Positions 48,701-61,629 of a stretch of DNA of 64,000 nucleotides are shown here, one piece after another. The position numbers were made by a program, and so were the translations under genes. Each line of letters begins with the position of its first letter. Within the stretch, counting starts at the first letter, position 1. Source of the DNA: Manihot esculenta (Eukaryota; Streptophyta; Magnoliopsida; Malpighiales; Euphorbiaceae); NCBI RefSeq assembly GCF_001659605.2, contig NC_035170.2, positions 29,740,020-29,804,019 of the forward strand, written 5' to 3'. Under the pieces are notes generated by a model. That model worked only from the letters and a program-made list of their open reading frames with translations, made no database searches and had not been told where the DNA came from.

Positions 48701-49540
48701 TGAATCCGATGAGCTTGCATCCCCAGCTCGAATCGAAGAATCCAAATCTTCAACAGCATGAGGAGCAAAAGACTTCAATATATCCCAAGTTGAGCTCACA
48801 CTATCAATCATGGGGGGTCCCAACATAGCCGGTGGCGGTGCCAAAACCGGCGGCCTCTCGCCCTTAATACCCATACCATTGCCGGAGTCCCTAATGGTTC
48901 TCACACTAATTCTATGTCGCCCGATTCCACCTCCACTTCCGAACTCAGCTAAATTCGAACCATTTCTCAACTGAGAAAACTCACCTTCACGTTTACTGAA
49001 ATTACCGATATCATTTCCAGTTGCCTCCTCATGAAACAGATTACCTTCATCACTAATCCTTGCTCCACTCCCAAACCGAAGTAAATCTGAAACAATCTTC
49101 GACTCGAAACCCTCATTTTCTCCCTTAAAACGACCATTAGCCTTAGCAATTTTAACACTAGCTTTAAATTGAGCAGATAACAAATCCGGCCCAGCCGAAT
49201 TACGCAATCGCAAACCACTATCGAAGGACGACCGGCGAGCTTTTTGTGCCTCCCAGACTGCAGTAGGAATAGCAAAATCTTCAGGGCCAGAAAACCCCAA
49301 AGTCTGACATATAAGGTCGAATTCACCATCGATTCCCTTGACACGGAAGCTGGTTTTAGGGTCCAAATCGAGAGACCGAGTCCGTGGAGTCGGCGACTCA
49401 TCGATGTAGAACGAGGCAACAGCAGCAGCAGAAGGAGGAGAACTCGATACAGAAGAAGATGAAGACGCGTCGTATTCAATGTTCTTGACAGCGTTTCGGC
49501 GATCGAGTTTAGGCTTGGAACGTTCGTGCTTGGCTTCCAT
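42748..49540 (-). CDS. MEKK1-like mitogen-activated protein kinase kinase kinase
   Basis: Eight exons on the minus strand: 49540-48384, 47823-47739, 47561-47499, 47190-47033, 46497-46425, 46337-46278, 45743-45633, 42951-42748; 636 aa, all junctions in frame. The long N-terminal region (1-~360) is Ser/Asp/Glu-rich with an acidic run ([20 protein letters not shown]). The Ser/Thr kinase domain has [18 protein letters not shown] (P-loop ~373-378), AVKEVSLL (Lys ~394), [13 protein letters not shown] (Asp ~489), DFGLAK (~507), [11 protein letters not shown] and ADIWSLGC. All catalytic residues are present. The sequence groups with the plant MEKK1 family, which feeds MKK-MPK cascades in stress and immunity signalling. 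The first in-frame ATG is at 49540. The last intron (45632-42952, ~2.7 kb) holds a TRIM element. Confidence 0.93.
44278..45395 (+). mobile_element. TRIM-type miniature LTR retroelement in MEKK1-like intron 7
   Basis: Two LTRs, 44278-44633 (356 bp) and 45050-45395 (346 bp), both TGTTAGAATTGATGAGATTC...TTTAACA, flank 416 bp of non-coding sequence. TSD ATATC is at 44273-44277 and 45396-45400. PBS TAGTATCAAAACC directly follows LTR1, and PPT AAGGGGAA directly precedes LTR2. The interior has only a short chance ORF. The LTRs are clearly diverged (many substitutions and small indels), so this is an old insertion. It lies antisense to the host gene. Confidence 0.93.
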
Positions 49541-51080
49541 TACGACAACGTATTGTTTCTCTAACACAAACAGACAGAGACGGCGGATATACGGCTAAGT
49601 TTGAAGGATAGACGGCGATGTATGTACGGAAAGCGGAGAGAAGGCGAAGCATGACCGGAAAAGGGGAAGGGAAAGGGATTGTTAAAAGAGACGGCGCAGT
49701 GATCTGTTTATGTCCACGCGCATATATCTCGTCAGAGAGCTGAAAGCAGACACTGGCGGAAACGCTGTTGAAAACTTGAAACGAAGCCAGAAACGGTCAA
49801 CTGCAGTGGTCGTTTTCATTGATCAAGTAAAATTCAAATTTGGTCCTTTGAATAATATTGTTTGAATATTTGGATTTTTTTAAAAATATATATCGTGCTT
49901 TATATATATAGTTTTTTACCTGCTCTAGATATACATAGTTTACCATAAATATTTAATAAATCTTATAATAAACACTTTTTTTTTATCAAATCCAGCTAGA
50001 ATTGCATTTAACCAATCTATTTTCGGTCACATCATACGGGATAAATTCTCTTTTAATATATTTGAGTCTTTAAACGGTCTAATTTATTTTAAACACAAAT
50101 TATAAGTAATATTAATCTACTTATTAAATTTTAAAAAAATTTAAATTTAATTTTTTTTTCAAAACTCAATCTCAACTTAAATATCATAGACTTATCATAG
50201 ACTTAACGAGTAATAATCATTATATTTTAATTTATCAAAATTTAAAATAATATATATTATTTTTTAACATTAATAATGAAATAATCATAATATATATCAT
50301 TTTAATATAGTTTGGAATGGAAAAAAATGTTTTTTTTTTTTTTTTGAAAAACACAAATATTAGGCATAATTGCCAATTATTAGGTATTAAATTTATAATA
50401 TTAATTTATAATAAAATAAGTTAATCAAAGTAAAAGAAGAAACAAAAAAGAAAGCCTCCAGTGTCTTTACGACGGATCAGCTTTTTGTCTGTATACATTT
50501 GGAGCGACAATTGGATAGAGAAAATGAAGAGAACCAGGAAATTGGACGTGCTGCCACGTGGAGCCACAGGAGAGGATTGCTTACATGAGAAAAACAATGA
50601 AAATTCTCTCTGCAGATAGCTACGACGTGGTGGGGGGAAATTACTTAATACCACTTATAATTAGAGATAAAAATTAACGGATTAATATTTCATTTTACCT
50701 TTGTATTTCTTTAATAAATTTTCATTTAATTAGTTTGAAAATTAATTTTAACTATAACTAAAAATTTAATAATTAAAGCTCATAGTTTTATTTTTTTAAA
50801 ATTAAATTAAATTAAATTTTTTAATAAATATAAATTAATACTAAAAGCATATTTAAAATATTAATAATAAATTATTATTTTATATATTTAACTGCAATCG
50901 TATATAATATTAATGAGTTGAAAACGGTTGGATGTGGTTTTATTATTAAATATAATATAATAAGTTTTTTTTTGTAACGGATAAATAATATTATTAAAAT
51001 TATATTTTTATTAAATATAAAATAATTTTTTATTATAATATATTAGTACATAATATAATATATTTTTTCTATTTTTTTAT
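49541..51080. other. MEKK1-like 5' flank and AT-rich intergenic DNA
   Basis: GC-richer 5' UTR/promoter of the kinase gene to ~49800, then AT-rich sequence. A small GC-richer patch at 50440-50640 has a G-box-like CCACGTGGAG (near 50555) but no convincing gene. Confidence 0.45.
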
Positions 51081-51083
51081 ATA

Positions 51084-51106
51084 ATATATATATATATATA
51101 TATATT
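51084..51106. repeat. (TA)n microsatellite
   Basis: About 12 TA units in AT-rich intergenic DNA. Confidence 0.9.
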
Positions 51107-51399
51107 AGTCAATTTTATTATTGTAAAATGTGATGGAAAATATGAAATTTTTTAAATTATGAAATAATATTTATAACTTAATAAAATTAGGATGTATTTT
51201 TTAAAATAAGTATAATATTAAAATTACGACATTGGTTAAAAAGATTATTATAATACAAATTTAAGAAAATCTATTATTTTATTCGTTTATTAATATAAAT
51301 AAAATATTATAAATATTAGAGTGAAGTACAAAACTTTTATTTATCTAACAACAAAAAACTATTATATTATTCAAATCGAAAAAACTGATCAAATTGAAT

Positions 51400-52080
51400 T
51401 GATTTAAAAATTTAATTCGATTTTTTATATATTTCGGTTCAGTTCGGTTTTTAATTTTAGAAATTTCGGTTTGGTTCGATTTTGATCAGAAAAAAATTGA
51501 AAAAATCGAATCAAACGGATTAGTGATAATAATATATTTTTTCAATAATATAGAGAAATTAAATCATATTAAGATTAAAATATTTTAATTAAAATTTAAA
51601 ATATTAAAAATAAAATGTAATTATTAAAAATTAAAACCGATCAAATCGAACCGAATCAAACCAAATCAGATCGGTTCGGTTCAATTCGGTTTCTGATCAA
51701 AATCAGTTCGGTTCGGTTTTTACTTTTAGAAATTTCGGTTCGATTTGATTTTGATCAGAACAAAATTAAAAAAATCGAATCAAACTGATTAGTGATAATA
51801 ATATATATTTTCAATAATATAGAGAAATTAAATCATATTAAGATTAAAATATTTTAATTAAAATTTAAAATATTAAAAATAAAATGTAAAAAATAAAAAA
51901 ATTATTAAAAATCGAAACCGATCAAATCGAACTGAATCGAACCAAAACAGACCGGTTCAGTTCAATTCGGTTTCTGACCAAAATCGATTCGGTTTGATTT
52001 TTATAAACACTAAAATTTCAGTTTTCAATTTATTCAGTTCGGTTCAATTTTGAACCGAACCAACCGAATGCTCACTCCTA
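51400..52080. repeat. Two-copy ~270-bp tandem repeat with CGGTTCGGTTT ends
   Basis: The block AGAAATTTCGGTT(T)GGTTCGATTTTGATCAGA...AAAATAAAATGTAA...AAACCGATCAAATCGAACCGAAT occurs twice, with anchor motifs 269 bp apart (51464 and 51733). Each unit is bounded by inverted (C)GGTTCGGTT / AACCGAACC runs, so each can fold as a long hairpin. A related short stretch occurs in PYM intron 2 (about 12910-13060). It is non-coding and looks like a tandemly duplicated MITE. Confidence 0.75.
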
Positions 52081-52849
52081 ATAGCGCATTTAATTTACTT
52101 CATCTTAAAATAATAAAATTTTCAAAATCAATAATTTTATATTTTTATTTTACATAAAATGATTAATTTTAAATTCAAGTATTTATAATTTAAAAGATAT
52201 AGCTAATTTTTTATCATTAATCACTCTATTTATAATTATTTTATTTTAATATGATTAAAGATTATTATTTGAAAAGTTTTGCTTTATTACAAAATGTTGA
52301 ATTATGTCAAAATATTTGATTCCATATTTAAAAAATTAAATTATTAATTTTAGCTTAAATTATTCCATCCATTTTATTTCAATTGTTTTACATGTTTCTA
52401 TATATTATAATTATTCTTAATTTTATTCATTAATTTTATTTTTTGTCTGAGAAATAAATATAAAAAAAATGAAAAATCTAGAAATAAATGGATAAATATG
52501 AGAAATGTAACTGTAACTATTTACAAAAGAGAGATATAATTATAAATAATTATAATATTATTTTCCATTTATTTTATATAAAATATTTTATATATTTTTT
52601 AATATTTAGAATATTCAATTCGTAAAATTTAATTAATGAAAAAATTTTTTTGATAAAAATAAATAAATCATTTTAAAGAAAGAATTTTCTCTTTTGAAAA
52701 AAATAAGACATTTTTTACATTTTAAATATTTATTAAAACTAAATTTTATATTTTAAATTAAAATTACACAATAAAAATATTTTTAATATAAATTATTTTT
52801 TATAAATAAATGAAATTTTAAATAATTAAATAATAATTTTGATGACCGC

Positions 52850-53290
52850 TGAATTTTTTTATCCCGATCTGGGTCAGGCCCATGATAATAGCCAATTATT
52901 CAGAGGCCCTCAGGTCCCCCACATAGACCCAGTCCGGCCACTCAGCCTTGAGACCGGGTTTCATTGAAGTTTCTCAATCAGGCTGGTTTGGCCTTCACGG
53001 TCCGTCGAGTAGATCCTCTTTGGGCTCAGTTTTAACTTTATCTTCCGGCCTGGTCTAGAACCATGAAGGGGTTCAGGCCATTCACCTTGTGGGACCATTC
53101 GCATGCGCACCCAAGAAAAATCAGGAGCTGTTACGTATGGGACAGAAATTTAATATTCTCGTACGATCATATCAGTATGGCAGAGACATGTGGCCCAATA
53201 AAAGTCAAGCCGTTACACGTCACGGACAGACAATGAAAACAGATAAAAGAAGGAATGCTCTACTTTAGTGAGGTATTTTTTTCAGGAGTG
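52850..53290. repeat. GC-rich repeat-like island, possible LTR fragment
   Basis: About 440 bp of much higher GC than the surroundings, with direct similarity in wording (TCGTA.GATC, GGCAGAGACA.GTGG.....AATAAA) to the tail at 63840-63960. No coding frame. Probably a fragment of a dispersed LTR family. Confidence 0.4.
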
Positions 53291-54830
53291 GAACCATTGT
53301 AAAACTCTATTTTTCTGAATATCATATCATCAAATTTAATTTTAAAATTAATAAAAATATAAATGAAAGTACTTAAGATATTTGATAAAAGCAAAATTAA
53401 TAAATTAAATAGTTTAATTTCCAACTAAAGCCATATTAAGAAAGCCAACCCTTGCTAGTAAGCACATCCTAATCCCATGAATGAAGGCTAAAATTTTCTA
53501 TCGGAATGTGCATATCAATTCAGCTTTCCACTTTGCCATATAGGGCCCTGCTTGGCAATAGTAGTAATCACCTGTAATTGTTTTAGTAGAAATAATTGTT
53601 GAATTAATAATTAATAAAATATTATAAAAATAATTTTTTTTATAATTTACTCTTAATTATTAAATATTAGTTGTTGTAATATCATTAAAATTCAGAATTA
53701 AAAAAATTGAATCGAAACTCGAAAGAATAAAATTTAGAATTCAAAAACATGAAATTTAAAACTCAAAAATTTTATATAAAATTTTTATTTTATCAAGATT
53801 CCATCATAAATTACTAAATTTTATGTGGAACAATATTTAATTAAAAATAATTGAATTAAATTAATTTAAAATTTTAATTAAAAATAATCAGAATAAATTA
53901 ATTTAAAATTTTAATTTTTTATGAGTCCACAGTAAAAAGTGCTGAAAAAGCATGCCTTTACAAGGATTTGAGATGGATGACAACTACGCCTGCATGGGTC
54001 TCAAGTTTCAACACATCCACAAGCGTCTGCTCCAAGAAACAAGACCTTATTGTTTTGTACTGGTGGCGTACGTACAGTTCTTGTGGTGCAATTCAATTTT
54101 TTAAATTTTAAGACAAGGAAGTGGTTCTTAAGCTAATTGTACATTTTTTTGTTCACTTGAAAAAAAATTGCAAAAAAGGTAATTCTGAAAAATTACAAAA
54201 ATAAATAAAAATTATATTTTTATACAAATAATAAAATAAAATATGTATTAATAATTATATTACTTATTTTAATAATAAAATAAATTGTATAATACTTTTC
54301 ATCAATTTTCATATCAACAATTACCGTTACATAAAAATTTATTTAAATATTTAATATAAATCAATTCTTGCCATTATAACTATTGAATCTTATTAAATGT
54401 TAGTTTATAGCAATTGAATTAATTTAAATTTCAATAAATGAATAATTGAATATATTTTTAATTTTTTTAACAATACTTCTAATAATAGTTAAATAAACAC
54501 TTAATCACAATTAAGGATCGAGTTTGATACATTATATAATAAATTAATAATTATAATAAGCTGCAAATTACGAGTCAAAGTTGGATTTCGATTAGAAATT
54601 AGATAATAGAACCGGTCCGTTGCAAGGGTAAAAACCAGACCGACTCGTACGATTGTGGCCTCGTCTTCGTGGCGGTTGTGCGTGCGCGTGTGCAAATAAG
54701 CGATTTTTTCAATTTTCAAAGGTAGATAAAAAGGAAAAAGATCAACGCCAAATAATAATAAAAATAAATTTAATTTCTAGTTTATATTTATTTCTTGCGT
54801 TTTTATAAAACCATTTTCATACACAACACA
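53291..54830. other. AT-rich intergenic DNA upstream of the vasculin-like gene
   Basis: No supported gene. The small GC-richer patch at 54600-54700 is probably promoter sequence. Confidence 0.45.
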
Positions 54831-55850
54831 CACAACACAAAGACACTTCCTCTCTAATCCCCTTCTCCTTCTCCGTCTCTTCTTCTCGGTCCAATCGCAG
54901 AGTCTCCTCCTTCATCCTCTCGCTCTGTGGAAATCGCTCTCTCTCTTAGAAGGATTCTTCTTCTACACTTCACACTTCTCTCTCTAGAACCTCGACATCT
55001 GAGCGTTGTTTCTGCTTTCGTTTCGCTCTACTGCTCTGGTTTTCGCTCTAATTGAATCGTCGCTGGATAATACAAATTGAGGATATACTTTAGCTAATTT
55101 CCCTTCAATGGTTGAGTTTTAGTTCACTTCTGATTCTTTTGATAATTAGATAACTTCTTCTGTTCCTCTTTCTTAGAGCTTGGGGCCTCAGTTTTTCCGG
55201 AGGACTTTTTGTTGTGTACAGACTCTAGGGTTTGGGTTTTTACCATTATGGGTCTGGGTTTTTCTCATATTGACATGTTAGGCATGTTTTTGTTGACGGG
55301 TTAGTTTTGTCATTTCATGGTCTTGGTTCTGGTGGGTAGTACCATAACAAGCCTTCTTTAGGAAGAAGAAACCTGAATTGACAATAGAAAATTTCGTGGT
55401 GAGAATTCTCTGAGGGTGTGATAAAAAGTTCTATTGAATTTATTGATTGGTTCATTGATTGGTGAAATTAGTTTTTGACTGAAGTGTTTGGTAACTTGAA
55501 GTGTATAGTGTACAGAGCACAGAGAGAAACATTACACAACTCTAATCGCAGTGAAGAATAGGGGTTTGTAAATTTTGGTTGATGAAAATAGTAAAAGGAA
55601 AATAAAAGTTAATTGATCTGAAATAGGAAACATGTCCTGAAATTTTGTTGCACAAGTGGTGATTGGATACGTCATTTGAGATTGATTGTAAAGGGAGGAT
55701 TCAAGGTGAGTAAAGTGAATTGAAGTCAGATTCTGTTGGTTATGTGGACAGACAACTGTACAATAGCTCTTTTTCTGGGTGGATTTAGAAGCTTAACACG
55801 ATAGGTTGGTTTTTTGGGGTTCTTTCATATGATCATGTTTGGTTATTGTC
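54831..55850 (+). promoter_or_regulatory. 5' UTR of the vasculin-like gene
   Basis: A strongly CT-rich leader (54840-55010: repeated CTCTCT/CTTCTC) marks the likely transcription start near 54830. The region up to 55850 has several short upstream ATGs and a donor-like AAG|GTGAGT at 55705, so the 5' UTR may be spliced. The CDS start is the ATG at 55851. Confidence 0.5.
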
Positions 55851-58800
55851 ATGGATAGAAGCGAGCATGCATTGTTTCCAGAATGGTTGAAAAGTGGCAG
55901 TAGCGTCCCTGCTGGTGGCAGTGCAAACCACCTATCTGCATCAGCATCGTTGCACACTGGTAATATGGTTTACTTGAGATTTGTGTTTATATATATTACT
56001 TGTTTGGTTGCACAAAAGGGAAGAATATAAAAGAAGAACGAAAATCTAGAACTTTGCTTCAGTCTGTTTGAGTAACCCCATTTGCATTTATTTCTGTTTG
56101 GCAGCATCTTTGGGGATACTGAGTAAAGGTGTTTACCAGGAAAATATAATAGCTTATCTAGTTGCTGAATAGGAGAAATTGTGGACTTGATTTCTTATTA
56201 AATTTAACTAATGCATATATTCCTCCATATTCGAAGGTGAAACAGGTTTTCTGTTCATTTCTCTTAGGGTTTTCAGTTGAAGTAATCTCTCTGTGAAGAT
56301 GCTTTCCAACTCCATGTACAAAACAATCAACTAATGTAAATAATTGCAACAAATTTATTGATGATGAGGAATGAGGAGTTTTTTTTTTTTTCCAAAGATA
56401 ACTGCATTATTTGTTATTCCTTTTTGTTTTCAGCCCAAAAACCAAAGATATTCCCATATTTTTTCCCATTTCCATTTCAATTTAGTGCACATTCTTAGCA
56501 ATAGGATAAAGTAGTGCGTGATCTAGGTTTAATTTGTCAATCTTACCATGTTCTGTTTTTAGATGATCATCTTGTATCAAAGCATGTGGGGAACAAGTCA
56601 TCCATAAGCACTACCGATCGTGATATACGCCGATTATCAGTTCAGGAAAGAACCTCTTCTGCCTATTTTCCCCGGAGTTCTAATAGCAATGGTTCTGCTC
56701 AATTGCGTCCTACGAGTAGCTTTGGTAGAAGCATCCATGATAGGGATTGGAAAGATGAAAATGATTACCAGGAGAAGGATAAATTGGCCTTAGGTGAATT
56801 TAGGCACCATGAGCATTTTGATCGTCTGGATAACATTGTTCCAAGTAAATTTGACAAAGATAAGTTACGCCGTTCTCAGTCTATGATTACAGGAAAACAA
56901 GATAACACTTGGTCCAAGAAAGTATCTGGGGACCAAACTAACAATAAAAGTAAACTTAGCAACAGTAAAGATAATGGTCTGCTTGCTAGGGTTGGTGTTG
57001 GCTCTGTGCATGATAATGCATTTGAACAGGATTTCCCCTCGCTGGGAGCCGAGGAAAGGCAAGGTGGTATTGGAAGGGTTTCTTCTCCTGGCTTAAGTAT
57101 GCCAACTCAAACTGGCACTTCAGCTATAGTTGTCAGTGAGAACTGGAAGTCAGCTCTAGCAGAGGTGCCCATTGTCATGGGAAGTGTTGCATCAGCTCAG
57201 CAAGCTGTTCCTTCACCCTCAGCTTCTGTGCTGCCAAACAATAATACAGGTCTCAATATGGCTGAAGCATTAGCACAGGGCCCTCCTCGTGCTCGTACAC
57301 CTCCCCAGGTGGTTTCATCGTTTTCCTGAATGCATCTTATTTTTTTAGAATCAATTTTAATGCAATAAATTTATTTTTTTTCCTTTTTTTCAATTGTAGC
57401 CAACTTCTGGTATACAACGGTTTGAAGAGCTGGCCATCAGGCAGTCAAGATTGATTCCCATGACTCCATCCATGCCTAAAACCTTGGTAAGAGATGTTGC
57501 TGGTGTGCTTAAATTTGTTGGGTTTTGTTTTATAGATTTTTCCATTCTGGCAGGTTGTATCTATTATTAGTGATTAACAATTTAATTTTCAAAATTTTTC
57601 TCACAACTATTAATGGGTTATGAGCCTGACTTTCCTGTTCTGCTTTTTGGTTGGACCCTAGGATTACATGGGTTAAATTAAGCGGTTGATGAAATATTAG
57701 TCTTGTTGAGTGTTGGATCTTGTTATTGGCCTTGGGTAAATTTTGTACTTCATTATTTTGGTATGGTTCAAGAGGTTGCTTCATTGATGATCTTTTGCTA
57801 TATGTTTACTCATGTGCATAAACGCTTAATGCAAATAATTGTGAGAACTTGAAATGCATTTGATTCGGGATTCACATTATAGACCCCCCATATGGATGAC
57901 CCTCAAGCAAGTAAGGTATTGTGTTTATGTGAGACTGACTACCTGATTTCTAATGATTGTTAGCAACACTGAACTTTAGTTAAATCTAGAATCCATATCT
58001 TCTCTTATATATATATATTTGTTCTTTATATGTATTCCAGTGGTAATATTTATTACTTAATTTTTATCTAATTTAATTAGAAGCTGGTTTCAAACCAAGT
58101 TGAAGACAACAATTTCCTTTTTTCATCTCCATTCTGTTGCCTCCTATAAGAAAAAATAATATGAAGATCCGTATCTGGTTGAGCTCATGCATGTGATGTG
58201 TCTACTAGAGCTCAGACATATTACTTTAATATCGTCTGTTATCATGAAATATATACACACACATGCGCTCACACACACACACACACACAAGATAATTCCA
58301 AAAGACGTTTTATTATAATTATGGTGGGAGGCCAATATTGTTTAGTCATGATATTTAAAAGGTATTCATTTGCAAAGTTAACCCTCCATTTCTTTTAATG
58401 ATTCTCTCTCTCTCTTTCATATTTTTTTCTTACACGATGTTGTATTCCTTCTGAAAGGCACTTGCTCCTTAATGAAATGAATATTAATATTTATCCCTTG
58501 ATCTTTCCCCTTCTTGTCAATGGTTTAATGCTCTTGTTATTTTTATTTTTATTTCTTGCTGAGATTTGTTTAACTCATGCAATCATTCAAATGCTCTTTT
58601 TATTTCTATTTATCTAGTATTTGGATTTTTTTTTTTTTAGGGTTGGGGGGCGGGGCATGCATGAATGCTTGCAAATGTGTCCATGGGTGTGCGCTCAGGC
58701 ATGTGTATATGTGTTTGGAATAAAAAATGGTTCACCAAAATGCAAATCTTAAGTTGAATGATAATGACTGATGGATAGATTTGGCAATTGGCATGGTAAA

Positions 58801-60427
58801 TCAGTGGTACCCTGCATATTAGGAAAATTTGTCGTATAGATATCTCTTTACTATGTTGTGCCATGCACATGTGCACTTCTGTATTATGTATGAATATTAC
58901 AGAAGCAACATTTGTGCTATTAAAAATTGATCCTTGTTATTAAGGACAAAATGTGTTAACATGTAGGATAGTCAGAAATGGCATTAGCGTCTTCTTAGAT
59001 TGATGTGAAAGAAATTCTTTATATGCCTTGAACCACACAGGTTTTACACTTAGTAGTCCTGAATGGAAATATCATCACCTTTAAACGTCTGAAACTATTT
59101 GGCTCTGTGGGTTATGCATGAAAATATTTCAGAAAAATTGTAGGTAGTTCCTTATACATGCGTGCATATATTCAGGGGAAGATTATTTTGGGTATAATTC
59201 CTGATAGAAGTTCCTGGGTTTATTTCGGTTACGCAGCATTTGCAACAATATCCCTGCTCATTCTTCTATTTTGTGTATAGGAAGGATGAAAAAAAAAAAG
59301 AAGAAGAAAAGATCAGTTTTTAAATTGGCATGGCCTTATAATATTATTGATCCATGATCTCTTGTATCCGAGTCACATACATGCAAGTAACTATTGCTAT
59401 CTTCTTTGCAGGTGGTCAGTCCTTCAGAGAAATCAAAACCCAAGATTGGTTCACTGCAACAGTCTGTGCACTTTGTTAATCATACACGTGTTCCTGCGAG
59501 ACCTGATAGTACAAAAATATCTAGTGAGGGCAGGCTTCAGGTCCTCAAACCATCACGAGAACTGAATGGCATCTCTTCAGCTGCAAAAGATAACTCGAGT
59601 CCTACTATTGGAAGCAAGCCAGTGAATAGCTTACATGGAATCACTCCATTGGCTTCTACATCAGTTCCCCTGAGGACCTCGGGCAATCCAAACCATCCTA
59701 CTGCTGAGCGCCAGCCTTCAGTTTTGCGGCCAAACATAGAGAAGAAACCATCGTTTCAAATCAAGAGTAGGAATGATTTTTTTAATGACCTAAAGAAGAA
59801 ATCTTCCACAAACTCCACACCAGCAGTGTCAGATCCTAGTCCTGTTTCATTGTCATTCACATCAGAGAAGATGTCTTGTGAATCGGTCACTGGAGGTACT
59901 GCTGCTTCAGTTACTGAGCATGATGGAGATGATTCTTCATCAGAAATATCTGTGACTGGCTTGTCCAGTGATAATAGAGGTAAAACCCACAGTGGAGATG
60001 CTTACTATGGGGCTTACTATGGGACTCAATTTGACGATGGAGATAAGGATTCAAACTCTGACATAACTCCCAACCCAGATGAGGAAGAGGCTGCTTTTCT
60101 GCGGTCACTTGGTTGGGATGAAAATGCCGGAGAAGAAGGCCTTACAGAGGAGGAGATCAGTGCTTTCTTTGAGAAGGTACACATTATTCTAGAATCTAAC
60201 CAGCAATTTCTTTGGTTACTTCTTTATAGTTACACTACAATATATTTGGGTTTATCTATTTGACAAATATTATCCTTCTTATTTGCCATGTGCAGTACAT
60301 GAAATTAAGGCCTTCATCAAAATTTCTCCACGGAATACAAACAAGAGTGGCAGTCAATTCTGAGAGTAGTAGCTGCGGTATATCTTCATCTGCACTGAGT
60401 TCATCTGAGTCAGAGTCAGATTCTTGA
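55851..60427 (+). CDS. Vasculin/GPBP1-like nuclear protein
   Basis: Six exons: 55851-55959, 56563-57308, 57400-57486, 59412-60176, 60296-60427, plus the spliced 5' UTR; 612 aa, frame kept at every junction. (A sixth coding exon of 33 nt at 57883-57915 is possible.) Start MDRSEHALFPEWLK. Conserved pieces: HDNAFEQDFPSLGAEE, ENWKSALAEVP, MAEALAQGPPRARTPPQ, RFEELAIRQSRLIPMTPSMP, and near the C-terminus AAFLRSLGWDENAGEEGLTE followed by EISAFFEK. The last, a (L)xxLGW acidic-LTEEE motif, matches the C-terminal region of animal vasculin/GPBP1, a GC-rich-promoter-binding factor. The rest is Ser/Asn-rich and likely disordered, ending in Ser/Glu repeats. Known function in plants is poor; nuclear role is inferred from the animal family. 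Confidence 0.7.
58268..58289. repeat. (CA)n microsatellite in the vasculin-like intron
   Basis: About 10 CA units, preceded by a shorter TACACACACATG stretch. Confidence 0.9.
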
Positions 60428-61015
60428 TTCACCAGACGTCTGGAATTGACTTGAAAATTGAAGTGATTGCTGAATGTGGTTTCTTTTGTTCTCTTTTTTT
60501 CTTTGGTTGATAATTGATATAAAAGATCTGATCCTAATGTGTGTTAAAAAGGGAGGTAAAGGTATAGGATGCATAGTGTCTGATTTTTATTGGAAATGGG
60601 ATTGAGATGAAGAATGATTTTATCCAGTCTGAAGACAAATGATGTGGTGAGCTTGCTTTTTCCGCTTAAGAGTTCCTGAGGTGTAAAGGTTGAGAGAAGA
60701 GTAGGAATAGTTTTATTAAATGTAGGATGCTACTGGGGGAGAAAGGGTGAGAAATTTGTCTTCTCAGCGAGGAGAAAGAATTCAACAATATGTTTCTTTT
60801 GTCAATTGAAGAAGAGAAAAAGGCAAGAAATTTTAGATATTATTCTTTTTCTTTCACTTCTGCTCTTGATCTCCATATTATATTTGAAATGAGATGCTCA
60901 TTCTTTTGCTTTAATAAGGGAAATTGCAAGGTAAATATAACTTGTTATATTTGTCCTGTTTATACATTAATTAGTAATTGTAGGAAGATTTAAATTTATC
61001 AATCGACATTTTCTT
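60428..61015 (+). other. 3' UTR and flank of the vasculin-like gene
   Basis: T-rich, no further coding exon. The true poly(A) site could be anywhere between ~60540 and ~60960. Confidence 0.5.
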
Positions 61016-61019
61016 TTGC

Positions 61020-61380
61020 GAAGATGGAGGAATTCATTAAAGATAATCAAAGTGGCATAATCATAAAGCTAAACGCAAAAGTCCGACTGAGCTACCAAAT
61101 TACAAAAAAATTTTGGGTCATGAAGGACCTTGGTAGCCATGGAATGAGCATCTCTATTGGTAGTAGCCCTCTTTACATGAGTGAAAGAAACAGATAGATA
61201 CAAAGAGAGAGATAATATGTTTGAACAAGCCGCTAATGGAGACGGAAATATTTGTCCAGCTAGATTTTGGATCACCATAAAAGAATCTCTTATCGACTAC
61301 AAGCAAGACAATTAAGAGAGCCAACAGTCTGCAATTCCAAGCTAACATAGAGTCTAGCTAAGGTGCACAGAGACCCCTGC
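61020..61380 (-). mobile_element. LINE 3' remnant with RNase H-like (RVT_3) fragment
   Basis: On the minus strand the translation contains VSFTHVKRATTNRDAHSMAT, the typical C-terminal signature of the RNase H-like domain of plant LINE reverse transcriptases ((F)xxVxR..N..AH.xA). A frame-shifted upstream piece reads FFYGDPKSSWTNIS, from the same domain. The 3' end TTTAATGAATTCCTCCATC resembles plant LINE ends. Two frames are needed, so the copy is dead and truncated. Confidence 0.65.
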
Positions 61381-61629
61381 ATCGAAAGTTGCTCTCTATT
61401 TCTTGTTAATTAAAACTCAAGTTTCGAGTGTAATTAAATTTAACTTCACTTTTCAGTTGGGTTATAGGGGTTCACTCATTTTTTAATTATGAATTCTTAC
61501 TTTTTTTTTCTTTTTGTGAAAAAACAGGAAGAGCAAGCAATCAAAAAGGGAGAAAAAAAAAAACCAAAAGAGATGAGCCGCTCCAACTCCCAACTCTAGA
61601 AACTTTGGAGAAGTCAAACGATGCGCTAA

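Noticed and set aside
50421..50654. 77-codon minus-strand ORF with a G-box nearby
   Set aside because: No recognisable protein motif; the patch is short and isolated.
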